From the NCBI GenBank assembly GCA_963774455.1, contig CAVZFD010000005.1, positions 930,001-994,000 of the forward strand: DNA of 64,000 nucleotides. The letters run 5' to 3'. The translations under genes were made by a program, and so were the position numbers. Origin of the DNA: DATFVA01 sp963774455. Lineage in GTDB: Bacteria > Bacteroidota > Ignavibacteria > Ignavibacteriales > Ignavibacteriaceae. Positions 36,337 to 45,263 of this stretch are shown piece by piece. The stretch's first letter is position 1. Each line of letters begins with the position of its first letter. The notes beneath the pieces are model-generated. The model saw only the letters and a program-made list of their open reading frames with translations, was not told the origin of the DNA and did no database searches.

Positions 36337-37869
36337 ATGGATTTTCTAAAAGAATTAGGAATAAAAGCTAAGAACTTTGCGGCATCAACCGGTACAGAAT
36401 GGAATAATACCTCTGATCAGGGAGAGCTGAAGATTTATTCACCCACTAATGGGGAATTTATAGCCTCGGTATATCAGGCATCCGAGCATGATTACGATAA
36501 CCTGATTTTAAAGGCTTCCGAAGCGTTTTTAACCTGGAGGAAAATGCCTGCCCCTAAGAGAGGTGAAATGGTCAGGCAGATAGGACTTAAACTGCGTGAG
36601 TTTAAACAGCCTCTGGGAACTCTCGTCTCATACGAGATGGGGAAGTCATTGCAGGAGGGACTTGGAGAAGTTCAAGAAATGATCGATATCTGCGACTTTG
36701 CGGTAGGTCAGTCGCGGCAGCTCTATGGATTCACGATGCAGTCGGAACGTCCGGATCACAGAATGTACGATCAGTATCATCCTCTTGGTATTGTGGCCAC
36801 AATTTCCGCGTTCAATTTCCCGGTAGCGGTCTATTCCTGGAACGCAATGCTTGCAGCGGTATGCGGCGATGTAAACCTATGGAAACCTTCATCAAAGGTA
36901 CCTCTCTCAGCTATCGCAGTACAGAACATTATTGCAAAGGTTATTAAGGAAAATAATCTTCCTGAAGGAATTTTTTCGCTTATAATTGGCAAAGGTTCTA
37001 CAATTGGAGAGCGGTTATTAAATGATAAAAGAATTCCTTTGATTTCGGTGACCGGATCCACCCGGGTCGGAAAACATGCCGGAGAGGTTATCCAGAAGAG
37101 GTTCGGAAGGTCGATTCTTGAACTCGGAGGAAACAATGGAATTATAATAACTCCTGACGCCGATCTAAAACTGGCAATTCCAGCGGTTGTATTCGGAGCT
37201 GTCGGTACATGCGGACAGAGGTGTACTTCAACAAGAAGATTGATAATCCACGAATCAATTTACGATAAAATTAAAGCGTCATTGCTCAAAGCGTATCAGT
37301 CGCTGAAAATCGGCGATCCTCTTGATCAGAACAACCATGTTGGTCCACTTATCGATAAAGATGCGGTTAAAATGTTCTCGGATGCCCTGGAAGAGGTAAA
37401 GAAGGAAGGCGGAAAAATAATTTATGGCGGAGAAGTCCTTTCAGGCAAAGGCTACGTAGCAGGAACTTATATTACCCCTGCACTTGTTGAAGCAGAAAAC
37501 CATTATAAGATCGTACAAGAAGAAACTTTCGCTCCTATACTTTACCTTATCAAATATTCCGGGGATGTAAACAATGCTATAGAACTGCACAACGGTGTGG
37601 TTCAGGGATTGTCGTCGGGAATATTCACAAACAATCTGAAAGAAGCTGAAATCTTCCTTTCAGCAGGTGGTTCCGATTGCGGTATCGCAAATGTGAATAT
37701 AGGAACTTCCGGAGCGGAAATAGGCGGGGCTTTCGGCGGTGAGAAAGAAACGGGCGGAGGACGTGAATCAGGTTCAGATGCATGGAAAGCTTATATGAGA
37801 AGACAGACCAATACAATTAATTACGGGTCAACTCTTCCGCTGGCGCAGGGAATTAAATTCGATATATAA
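36337..37869 (+). CDS. Aldehyde dehydrogenase, ALDH7/antiquitin type (aminoadipate-semialdehyde dehydrogenase)
   Basis: NAD(P)-dependent dehydrogenase of about 510 residues. It has ISAFNFPVAVYSWNAMLAA, WKPSSKVPLSA, SVTGSTRVGK, the general base ELGGNN, the catalytic Cys in FGAVGTCGQRCTSTRR, and QEETFAPILYL. The SFNFPVAV and GQRCTSTRR variants match the ALDH7A1/AmaB family, which oxidises 2-aminoadipate 6-semialdehyde to 2-aminoadipate. ATG 36337 is preferred to GTG 36331 because GGAG (36328-36331) then has normal spacing. Paired with lat across the Rrf2 gene. Confidence 0.88.
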   Translation: MDFLKELGIKAKNFAASTGTEWNNTSDQGELKIYSPTNGEFIASVYQASEHDYDNLILKASEAFLTWRKMPAPKRGEMVRQIGLKLREFKQPLGTLVSYEMGKSLQEGLGEVQEMIDICDFAVGQSRQLYGFTMQSERPDHRMYDQYHPLGIVATISAFNFPVAVYSWNAMLAAVCGDVNLWKPSSKVPLSAIAVQNIIAKVIKENNLPEGIFSLIIGKGSTIGERLLNDKRIPLISVTGSTRVGKHAGEVIQKRFGRSILELGGNNGIIITPDADLKLAIPAVVFGAVGTCGQRCTSTRRLIIHESIYDKIKASLLKAYQSLKIGDPLDQNNHVGPLIDKDAVKMFSDALEEVKKEGGKIIYGGEVLSGKGYVAGTYITPALVEAENHYKIVQEETFAPILYLIKYSGDVNNAIELHNGVVQGLSSGIFTNNLKEAEIFLSAGGSDCGIANVNIGTSGAEIGGAFGGEKETGGGRESGSDAWKAYMRRQTNTINYGSTLPLAQGIKFDI

Positions 37870-38017
37870 CCGGAATTATTGTCCTGCTCGGCTTATTTTA
37901 CCGGCGCGTGACTGGATTTTTGGTTTACTGATAACAATAAACATTGAAAAAGCTCTATTACTGCTGTGGAAAAAATCTAGTATGACAAAACGTCAATATA
38001 TCAAGCTGATATACAGG

Positions 38018-38045
38018 GACGGGTCATTGACCCGTCTCTAATTTT
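38018..38045. terminator. Hairpin between convergent ALDH and tail-specific protease genes
   Basis: GACGGGTCA-t-TGACCCGTC, a 9-bp inverted repeat around one base (in practice a shorter stem with a larger loop), followed on the plus strand by a T-rich stretch. It probably ends both convergent transcripts. Confidence 0.65.
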
Positions 38046-40143
38046 ATCCTATTGAAAGAAGAATGTAGTCGGCAAGAATATGTCCTGTTTCATCAAGCAG
38101 CGCATCATAATTTTTAGTCTTCTCTGCAGGGGTTTCACCTTTCTGAATCAGCTTTAGACCCTGTTCCTTGCGGATCCTGTTCTCCTCTTCAAAGTTCCTG
38201 TCTTCCTCTGCTTCTTTTTCTTTATCCCGCTGATCGTAATTCAATGAGACGTATTTTTTATCATGAGATTCTTCTGCATCCTTAACGGAAGCTACATAAT
38301 TCTGGAACTCAGGATCATTCTTAATTCTCTCTTTATGCATACTGGTGAGCTGGGGAATATACCTGGAAAAGTCACCGTACTTTTCATAATCAGTTGGTGC
38401 GATCTGATCCCATGGCAAAGCACTAGGTTCCGAGCTTTCGCCGTATTCCTTCGAATCTCCGAAGGGAGTGGGATACCGGATATCCGGTACAACACCTTTA
38501 TGCTGAGTGCTGCCTCCGTCAATCCTGTAATACTTAGCGATAGTAAGCTTTACCTGTCCAAATTTATTATCCGAACCTGGCATTAGTCTGTTCAGATCGA
38601 TAAGGTTCTGCACTGTACCTTTGCCATAAGTCTGTTCACCGATAATTAACCCCCGGCCGTAATCCTGGATTGCAGCCGAGAAAATTTCTGAAGCCGAAGC
38701 GCTAAACCTATTAACGAGAACGGCAAGAGGACCATCGTATTCTATGGAAGGATCCGGGTCTCTGTCAACATCAATGGAGCCGTCTGCATCTCGCACCTGC
38801 ACAACAGGACCTTTTTTAATAAAAAGTCCAGTCATCTGTACCGCCTCCTGCAGCGAGCCGCCGCCGTTATTCCTGAGATCAATAATTATCCCGTCCACCT
38901 TTTCTTTCTTCAACTGCTCAAGCAGTTTTCTTACATCCTTTGTAGTACTCTTATAATCCTTCTCGCCTCTCTGCTGTGCTTCGTAATCACTGTAAAAGGC
39001 AGGAACATCTATAATTCCTATTTTAAACTCTTTTTTCTGCTCATCAAGATTCAGTACAGAATCCTTCGCTGCCTGTTCCTCAAGCTTAACCTTATCCCTG
39101 GTCAGCATTATTTCATGCGGAGTTGCATTTGGTCCGCCGTCGGCAGGAATTATAAGAAGCCTTACCACCGTTCCTTTCTTACCTCTTATCAGCTGTACAA
39201 CATCTGTAATTCTCCATCCGATAACATCCTCCATTTCGCCGGCGTCGCCCTGTGCAACACCAACGATTTTATCTTCAGGATGAAGAACTCCGCTCTTAAA
39301 AGCAGGACCTCCCGGAATTATCTCGACTACCTTGGTAAAATCATCCTCAGTCCTCAACTGGGCGCCTATTCCTTCAAGAGAAAGGCTCATATTTATCTTA
39401 AAATTATCCGAAGTGCTAGGTGAAAAATAATTTGTATGCGGGTCAATTTCCTCCGTATAGGCATTCATGAACTGCTGGAAAACATCCTCACTATTATACT
39501 GATCTACTGCTTTACGGTAGTTATCGTAACGTTTTTTTAGAGTTTCAGAAATCGAATCCCATTTCTTACCCGTTAGCTTTAGGTTTAGTGCATCGCTTTT
39601 TACCCGTTTGTACCAGATATCCTCTGCTTCCTTTTCGGTTTCAGGGAAGGGTTCATGCTCACGGTTAATTTCCATACTATCAATCTTAGTGTAATCGAAT
39701 TCCTTATCCAAAAGCTTTTCGGCATAACCCAATCTTTCATTCACTCTATCTTTAAAAGTATTGAAAATCTCAAAAGCGGGGTCTATGTCGCCGTCTTTGA
39801 TCATATCATCCAACTCTGTTCTGAATCCTTTGAACTTCTCGATATCCGAAGCAAGAAAATAGCTATGACTAAAATCGAGAGTGTTTATATATTTATCAAA
39901 AATCGCAGCTGATAATGAATCATTTAAATCCACTTTTTTGTAATGATAGCGCGAAATAATTGCATTCACCAGTTTATCTACCTGCGGCTGGTAAGAGGCA
40001 GGTTCTATAGTTCCAGTGCTATCCTTATCCTGTAAATTTGAATACTTATTACTTCCGGAATAAGCGAAATAAATATTGGCGGCTGCCAGTACAATAATTA
40101 CTGCAAGTAGTCTTTTCATTTTCTTTGATAGGTTTATTGACAT
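38044..40143 (-). CDS. prc: Carboxy-terminal (tail-specific) processing protease
   Basis: Periplasmic S41A serine protease with Ser/Lys catalysis. The 699 residues comprise an N-terminal signal anchor, a long helical Prc N-terminal domain, a PDZ domain (EGIGAQLRTEDDFTKVVEIIPGGPA to GKKGT), the protease core with GIIIDLRNNGGGSLQEA, VNRFSASASEIFSAAIQDYGR (catalytic Ser) and TYGKGTVQ (Lys), and a DUF3340-type C-terminal region. The length matches E. coli Prc (about 680) rather than the shorter CtpA. It degrades or trims envelope proteins such as lytic enzymes. It is transcribed alone. Confidence 0.93.
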   Translation of the reverse strand: MSINLSKKMKRLLAVIIVLAAANIYFAYSGSNKYSNLQDKDSTGTIEPASYQPQVDKLVNAIISRYHYKKVDLNDSLSAAIFDKYINTLDFSHSYFLASDIEKFKGFRTELDDMIKDGDIDPAFEIFNTFKDRVNERLGYAEKLLDKEFDYTKIDSMEINREHEPFPETEKEAEDIWYKRVKSDALNLKLTGKKWDSISETLKKRYDNYRKAVDQYNSEDVFQQFMNAYTEEIDPHTNYFSPSTSDNFKINMSLSLEGIGAQLRTEDDFTKVVEIIPGGPAFKSGVLHPEDKIVGVAQGDAGEMEDVIGWRITDVVQLIRGKKGTVVRLLIIPADGGPNATPHEIMLTRDKVKLEEQAAKDSVLNLDEQKKEFKIGIIDVPAFYSDYEAQQRGEKDYKSTTKDVRKLLEQLKKEKVDGIIIDLRNNGGGSLQEAVQMTGLFIKKGPVVQVRDADGSIDVDRDPDPSIEYDGPLAVLVNRFSASASEIFSAAIQDYGRGLIIGEQTYGKGTVQNLIDLNRLMPGSDNKFGQVKLTIAKYYRIDGGSTQHKGVVPDIRYPTPFGDSKEYGESSEPSALPWDQIAPTDYEKYGDFSRYIPQLTSMHKERIKNDPEFQNYVASVKDAEESHDKKYVSLNYDQRDKEKEAEEDRNFEEENRIRKEQGLKLIQKGETPAEKTKNYDALLDETGHILADYILLSIG

Positions 40144-40359
40144 GATAATTCTTTGTTAACATTATAATTTAAGAATAGTTCCAACGGGAACAAATCATAA
40201 AAAAGGCGGATACCATTAAAGGGTTTTACCACTAGTAATATATGATTATTAAGTAAAATAAATTGTTTAGGGATCATATCATGATCTAATTCATCAGTTT
40301 TTCTGTGTTTGGAGTCATTTAAATAGACGAATTAAACTACTATTATAAAACAAATAAAT

Positions 40360-40752
40360 ATGCAGACGACCCAAAAAAAAATATTGATTGTAGAAGATCA
40401 GAAAATAATAGCGATTGATCTTAAAAAATCACTCAGCAAAAGTGGTTATACTATTGTTTCGATATGTGACAACGCTGAAGATGCAATAAGGATAGCCAGG
40501 GAATGTAAACCCGATCTTATCTTGATGGATATTAAACTGAACGGTGAAAAGAACGGCATAGAGATAGCAGAGATAATTAAAAACGAACGTGACACACCCA
40601 TAATTTATATGACAGCGATGACGGACGCAGATACTTACCTGAAAGCGGTAAAAACAGAACCCTATAAGTACTTTATGAAGCCTGTTGAAATGGAATCGCT
40701 GGAAAAGGCTATAGAGGATATTTTTGAAACTGCAGACGACGGCCGGGATTAG
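40360..40752 (+). CDS. Stand-alone response-regulator receiver protein
   Basis: A 130-residue CheY-like receiver with no output domain: ILIVEDQKIIAIDL (acidic pocket), LILMDIKLNGEKNG (phospho-acceptor Asp), YMTAMTDAD (conserved Thr) and FMKPVEMESLEKAI (Lys). The QKIIAIDLKKSL and PVEM segments resemble the receivers found at the start of hybrid kinases. It must act through a partner protein; no kinase gene is adjacent. An unrecognised membrane-tailed protein gene follows 87 bp downstream on the same strand. Confidence 0.88.
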   Translation: MQTTQKKILIVEDQKIIAIDLKKSLSKSGYTIVSICDNAEDAIRIARECKPDLILMDIKLNGEKNGIEIAEIIKNERDTPIIYMTAMTDADTYLKAVKTEPYKYFMKPVEMESLEKAIEDIFETADDGRD

Positions 40753-40839
40753 TTCATAGATTAAATTCTTTTCATTATATATATTTAACACACTTTCTAT
40801 TTATTTGTTAGAAGAAATTAATATACTTGAGAGAAGGGT

Positions 40840-41328
40840 ATGAAAAAAAGTGATGAGATTCTGAAGAAGAAAGCTGACGGAACTGAGCCATTAAATAAAA
40901 TAATCGGGGAGGATAATGTACACCCGGGTGAAGTACTTCAGCAAACTATTATTGATGATGAAGGAAAGAAGATAAAGGTATTTGAGGACCCGCTTTATTC
41001 ACGTGAAAAACGAAGCACGGTAAATTATTCTGTTTTCAGGGGGAAATGGGAATTCGAGAATATTGATGAGATTGATGGAGTTGAAGATTACTGCGCGGTT
41101 AAGTTTTTTCCCGTAAAGGATGAATCCAGTTTTATAATAGCTTTTAAGTCGGTGAAAGACAGGGTTGAATTCTTCGATTCAATCTACAGCGATAAAGAGA
41201 TGAGGCAGCGGGGAGGGGGAATGAACCTTGAGAAGCTTGCTAATTCACGGGTGCTGCAAACAACGAGCGGGCTCATCAGCCTTTCCGTGGTAGGTTACGG
41301 GCTCTACAAGATATTCAAAAGGAAGTGA
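40840..41328 (+). CDS. Unrecognised 162-residue protein with C-terminal membrane tail
   Basis: I do not recognise the family. The N-terminal 50 residues are charged (MKKSDEILKKKADG); the middle is alpha/beta with aromatic strands (VNYSVFRGKWEFENIDEIDG, YCAVKFFPV, FIIAFKSVKDRVEFFDSIY). The end is a single hydrophobic segment, LISLSVVGYGLYKIF, followed by KRK, as in tail-anchored proteins. There is no signal peptide, so the bulk should be cytosolic. A GAGAAGG Shine-Dalgarno precedes the ATG. It may work with the lone receiver upstream, but that is only position-based. Confidence 0.55.
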   Translation: MKKSDEILKKKADGTEPLNKIIGEDNVHPGEVLQQTIIDDEGKKIKVFEDPLYSREKRSTVNYSVFRGKWEFENIDEIDGVEDYCAVKFFPVKDESSFIIAFKSVKDRVEFFDSIYSDKEMRQRGGGMNLEKLANSRVLQTTSGLISLSVVGYGLYKIFKRK

Positions 41329-41387
41329 ATATATATTCTTAGCATTCAGAAGTAAGAAAAGATGGCCTCCAAACTCACTAAATAAGT

Positions 41388-42689
41388 TTAGTCCTTTTCT
41401 ACGCTGCGCGAGAAAATATAATCTACATTCTTCAGCATTTTTCCTGAATCAAATGTATCTTCTATTTCTTTCTCGGATAAATATTTTTTTATCTCTTTGG
41501 AATTTTTCAATTCATCTTTCAGGTTTTTGGTTTCATCAGCCCATACATCCATAGCAGGAGTTTGAACGAGTTTATAGGCTTCCTCACGGGAGAGACCTTT
41601 ATTAACCAGCTTAAGCATAACAGTCTGTGAAAATATTAATCCCCGTGTTATTCCCAGATTTTTCATCATATGTTCGGGGTATATAAGCAGGTTGGTAATG
41701 AGCTTCGTCATCAGGTCGAGCATATAATCGAGAGCGATGCAGCTATCAGGCACGATAACCCTTTCAACTGATGAGTGAGAGATATCTCTCTCATGCCAGA
41801 GCGCAACATTCTCAATTGAAGCCACAGCATTTCCCCGAAGTACTCTTGCCAACCCTGTTATTCTTTCACTTACGATCGGGTTCCTTTTATGAGGCATTGC
41901 CGATGAACCTTTCTGACCCTTTGAGAAATATTCCTCTGCTTCAAGCACCTCGGTACGCTGCAGGTGACGTATTTCAATGGAAATCTTTTCAAGTGTTGCG
42001 CCGATAATAGCCAGAGTTGTAATGAACTGGGCGTGTCGATCACGCTGAATCACCTGGGTTGAAACAGACGCCGGTTTTAATCCCATTTTCTCACAAACAT
42101 ACTCCTCCACTTTGGGGGAGAGATGTTCAAAAGTGCCAACAGCACCTGAGATCTGTCCTACGCTTATCTCATCAACGGCATTCTCGAGCCGTTTTATATT
42201 TCTCTTTATTTCTTCATACCAGAGTGCAAACTTCAAACCCATTGTTGTAGGTTCCGCATGAATACCATGCGACCTGCCTACGCAAATTGTAGTCTTATGC
42301 TCAAGCGCCCTGATTTTCAGTGCCGATTTCAGATCATTCAATCTTTTAAGAAGCATTTCGCCAGCGGTTTTCATCTGGTAGGAGAGAGTGGTATCAAGGA
42401 TATCAGAGGAAGTCATTCCATAGTGGATGTGGCGTGATTCGGGACCAACGTACTCGGCTACGTTTGTAAGAAACGCTATAACATCGTGCTTTGTTGTTTC
42501 TTCAATTTCAAGCACCCTCTTAACATCGAAATTAGCTTTTGCTTTTATCGTATATACATCCTTCTCAGGAATCTCTCCCATTTTACTCCTTGCTTCACAT
42601 GCAAGTATCTCAATATTCAGCCATGTATCAAGTTTAAATTTATCCTCCCAGATCTTTCCCATCCCGGGAAGAGTATAACGTTCTATCAT
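41388..42689 (-). CDS. purB: Adenylosuccinate lyase
   Basis: Fumarase-superfamily enzyme acting twice in purine synthesis (SAICAR to AICAR and adenylosuccinate to AMP). The 433-residue protein has HDVIAFLTNVAEYVG, HYGMTSSDILDT, GRSHGIHAEP and the signature loop KGQKGSSAMPHKRNPI. It is the C-terminal partner of a plsY-degQ-purB run with 4-bp overlaps at each junction. Confidence 0.96.
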   Translation of the reverse strand: MIERYTLPGMGKIWEDKFKLDTWLNIEILACEARSKMGEIPEKDVYTIKAKANFDVKRVLEIEETTKHDVIAFLTNVAEYVGPESRHIHYGMTSSDILDTTLSYQMKTAGEMLLKRLNDLKSALKIRALEHKTTICVGRSHGIHAEPTTMGLKFALWYEEIKRNIKRLENAVDEISVGQISGAVGTFEHLSPKVEEYVCEKMGLKPASVSTQVIQRDRHAQFITTLAIIGATLEKISIEIRHLQRTEVLEAEEYFSKGQKGSSAMPHKRNPIVSERITGLARVLRGNAVASIENVALWHERDISHSSVERVIVPDSCIALDYMLDLMTKLITNLLIYPEHMMKNLGITRGLIFSQTVMLKLVNKGLSREEAYKLVQTPAMDVWADETKNLKDELKNSKEIKKYLSEKEIEDTFDSGKMLKNVDYIFSRSVEKD

Positions 42690-43873
42690 TTATTATTCTC
42701 CAGTTTCATTTGTAACGACATGGGTTTATTATCTCTCATGATGCTAAGGGTGATCGTCTGTCCTTTTCTAAATTCCTGGAAGACCCCAATTATTGTCTGA
42801 TCATCATTAATACGGTATTTTTCTACCTGGGTGATGATGTCTCCTACTTCAATTCCAGCTTTTTTTGCAGGCGAACCCGGTAGTACCTGTGTAACGATAA
42901 CACCGCGTGTCTCATTCAGGTTATAATAATTTGCTATCTGCTGATCGATTGTCTGTATTCTCATCCCGGGATCGAAATCGCGGTCAATCTTTCCATTCTG
43001 TTTTAGTTCCGAGATGATGTTTTTGATTTTGTCTACAGGAATTGCAAAACCGAGTCCTATGCTTCCCTGTGAACCATTGCCGCCGGTAAAGATGAGAGTA
43101 TTCATTCCTATTACCTGGCCTTCGCTGTTTACAAGAGGTCCGCCGCTATTTCCGCCGTTAATCGCAGCATCCGTTTGAAGCATATTTATATAATATCGGT
43201 TGTTAATCGGCTCAAGGTTCATTCCCGTTGAGCTAATAACTCCCACTGTAACAGTAGGCTTATCGTTGATTTCAAACAGACCGAATGGATTGCCGAGTGC
43301 AATCACCCATTCTCCGATCATAATATCATCAGAATTCCCCAGAACTTCATACGGGAGGTCGGATGCATCTACCTTAAGGAGACAAATATCCGTAACAGGG
43401 TCGCTGCCTACAACAGCAGCTTTATAATGCTTCCCATTAGTCATAGTTACGGTTATTTCTGTAGCATTGCCTGCCACATGATCATTAGTTACAATGTAGC
43501 CGTCTGGAGAGATTATAAATCCGGAACCCAGTCCTTTTACTTTCTGACTGTATGATCTGTTATTAAAAAACTGTCTGAAAAATGGATCGTCGAAAAAAGA
43601 ACCGAAAGGATCCCGGTATTGCCTGATCTCTGTAACGTTGATGCCCACAACAGAAGGACTGACTTTTTTAACTGTCTCGGTAATGATATTATTTCTTGAA
43701 TTGGTGATATCGGAATTATGCTGATCTTTCTGCTGATAATGTGCGAGAGAATAGTTCCCTTCCGATGAAACAAATAATGGTGCAGGCTTATCCGGTCTTA
43801 TAATAAAGAAAGCCGCCGTCACTATAGCCAATACAGAACCAAATGTAACCAATCTTCGCTGAAAAGATGTCAT
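42686..43873 (-). CDS. DegQ/HtrA-like periplasmic serine protease
   Basis: A 395-residue envelope protease/chaperone. It has one N-terminal membrane anchor, a trypsin-like domain with the triad His in VTNDHVAG, Asp in DPVTDICLLKV, Ser in INGGNSGGPLV, and a single PDZ domain at the C-terminus (GVIVTQVLPGSPAKKAGIEVGDIITQ). One PDZ and the anchor resemble DegS/HtrB-type proteins more than the two-PDZ DegP. It overlaps plsY upstream and purB downstream by 4 bp each. Confidence 0.9.
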   Translation of the reverse strand: MTSFQRRLVTFGSVLAIVTAAFFIIRPDKPAPLFVSSEGNYSLAHYQQKDQHNSDITNSRNNIITETVKKVSPSVVGINVTEIRQYRDPFGSFFDDPFFRQFFNNRSYSQKVKGLGSGFIISPDGYIVTNDHVAGNATEITVTMTNGKHYKAAVVGSDPVTDICLLKVDASDLPYEVLGNSDDIMIGEWVIALGNPFGLFEINDKPTVTVGVISSTGMNLEPINNRYYINMLQTDAAINGGNSGGPLVNSEGQVIGMNTLIFTGGNGSQGSIGLGFAIPVDKIKNIISELKQNGKIDRDFDPGMRIQTIDQQIANYYNLNETRGVIVTQVLPGSPAKKAGIEVGDIITQVEKYRINDDQTIIGVFQEFRKGQTITLSIMRDNKPMSLQMKLENNK

Positions 43874-44502
43874 CGTTTAACCTTCCTGATAAAATTTTTG
43901 TTTTTAATAATTTCTTTAAGTGGTTCAATATGTCTTACAAATATAATTATGAGAAGGGCTATACTAAAAAGTATTAACTCACCCCTTGTTCCGGCTCGAG
44001 GAAAAGAATATTTCATGGCAATATCCGAGGATATTATTATGATAATAAGCGTCATTATGATAGCCCAGATATTAGCCCATAAAATGTCTTTACGGAAGAT
44101 ATAAATCGCCAGCCACAGTATCCCCCAAACTATTAATGCGAACGGGAACAGTAGGGTTGCACCCCCGGCAGCGGTGGCAAGACCTCTTCCTCCTTTAAAA
44201 CCCAACCAGGGATTATAGCAATGTGCAAAGACCGCAAAGAATAAGGATACCGCAGGGAGACTAAAATTTACAGGAAGCAGGAGGAGAACCAGGTAGACAC
44301 TTAGCAACCCTTTTAAAGCATCTATAACCAGAACTGCAAGTCCTACTATTTTGGAATTTGTAACCTCGAAAGAATTCATTGCCCCCACATTTCCAGAACC
44401 CTCCTCGGTTATATCAATACCCCTGCTTTTTTTCAATAGGATGTATGCCGCGGGGATTGAACCCAGCAGGTATCCTATTAATGAACTTAACAGATATTCC
44501 AT
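43870..44502 (-). CDS. plsY: Acyl-phosphate:glycerol-3-phosphate acyltransferase
   Basis: Integral membrane enzyme acylating sn-glycerol-3-phosphate at position 1 from acyl-phosphate, the first step of phospholipid synthesis. The 210-residue protein has five to seven hydrophobic spans and the three PlsY motifs: SIPAAYIL, GSGNVGAMNSF and FKGGRGLATAAGGA. It is the first gene of the plsY-degQ-purB run on the minus strand. Confidence 0.94.
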   Translation of the reverse strand: MEYLLSSLIGYLLGSIPAAYILLKKSRGIDITEEGSGNVGAMNSFEVTNSKIVGLAVLVIDALKGLLSVYLVLLLLPVNFSLPAVSLFFAVFAHCYNPWLGFKGGRGLATAAGGATLLFPFALIVWGILWLAIYIFRKDILWANIWAIIMTLIIIIISSDIAMKYSFPRAGTRGELILFSIALLIIIFVRHIEPLKEIIKNKNFIRKVKR

Positions 44503-44601
44503 TCTTGTGAAATTTTAAGAGATAATTTTCAAATTTAATAAATTATGATATATTAAATGAGTTTACAGACACCAAAAAATTGACTTAAACCCCTAAAATT
44601 A

Positions 44602-44632
44602 TTGCAAGATAAACGTAAACCTTTTATATTTG
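44602..44632 (+). promoter_or_regulatory. Bacteroidota-type promoter before the tRNA-Gly region
   Basis: TTG at 44602-44604, a 20-bp spacer and TATATTTG at 44625-44632, matching the TTG/TAnnTTTG consensus of the Bacteroidota primary sigma factor. Transcription would start close to the tRNA-like remnant and run into tRNA-Gly. Confidence 0.5.
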
Positions 44633-44667
44633 TCACGCTAAAAATTTAGCATAAGAACAAATGCATT

Positions 44668-44724
44668 GCAGGAATAGCTCAATATGCAGAGCATCCCGAT
44701 TTAGCGGGACCATGGTTGATTTTG
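44668..44724 (+). pseudogene. tRNA-like remnant upstream of tRNA-Gly
   Basis: The stretch resembles the 5' half of the following tRNA-Gly: GGAATAGCTCA is identical, the D-stem GCTC/GAGC is intact, and a TCCCG/CGGGA stem stands where the anticodon arm would be. The D-loop lacks the conserved GG, the anticodon loop is 6 nt, no T-arm with GTTCGA follows, and no 3' acceptor strand pairs with GCAGGAA. It is most likely a decayed tRNA duplicate. Confidence 0.5.
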
Positions 44725-44749
44725 TAACATACATTTTGAATATAGATAT

Positions 44750-44822
<73 letters not shown>

Positions 44823-44825
44823 CTA

Positions 44826-44860
44826 TAAGAAAATCCACTTCATGTGGATTTCTTTTTTTC
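44826..44860 (+). terminator. Terminator after tRNA-Gly
   Basis: Stem AAATCCAC/GTGGATTT (44831-44838 with 44844-44851), a 5-nt loop and a T-tract. Confidence 0.88.
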
Positions 44861-45018
44861 AGTTAACTTTATTTATATTTGAAATGTAAAAAAGGGAAAA
44901 ATAGGTAGACCCGGGGTAATCCGGAGTTTCAAAATTAAAGAATAGTAACTGTGCTCAGGTCGTCTATTATGAAGGACAGACTAAGGCATAGGAATTGTTA
45001 GTACGATTTATAATATAT

Positions 45019-45095
45019 GGCGCTGTAGCCAAGCGGTCTAAGGCGAAGGTCTGCAAAACCTTTATTCGTCGGTTCGAATCCGACCGGCGCCTCCA
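45019..45095 (+). tRNA. tRNA-Cys (GCA anticodon), CCA encoded
   Basis: Acceptor GGCGCTG pairs with CGGCGCC through one T-G pair, the anticodon stem AAGGT/ACCTT encloses CTGCAAA with GCA at 45053-45055, and the T-arm has GGTTCGAATCC. The discriminator base is T, as expected for tRNA-Cys, and CCA follows at 45093-45095. It has its own gap of about 200 bp from tRNA-Gly. Confidence 0.96.
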
Positions 45096-45097
45096 TC

Positions 45098-45133
45098 AAG
45101 CCTGAAAATTTAGCATTTTCAGGCTTTTTTTTA
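45098..45133 (+). terminator. Terminator after tRNA-Cys
   Basis: Perfect 12-bp stem (45098-45109 with 45115-45126), a 5-nt loop and a T-tract. Confidence 0.92.
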
Positions 45134-45263
45134 TTCCTTCCGATTTCGCATTCCGGGAATTTTTGATAAGTCAAAGTTACCGGGAAAATATAAAATTACA
45201 TATATTTCAGCAGCTGTTGTCAGATTCGGAATCCGGAGATTTCCGGGAACTTAATCTAAGCGA

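Noticed and set aside
34058..38036. The two GC-rich hairpins around the lysine genes as ends of a mobile unit
   Set aside because: Their sequences differ, no target duplication is visible, and each sits where a terminator is expected.
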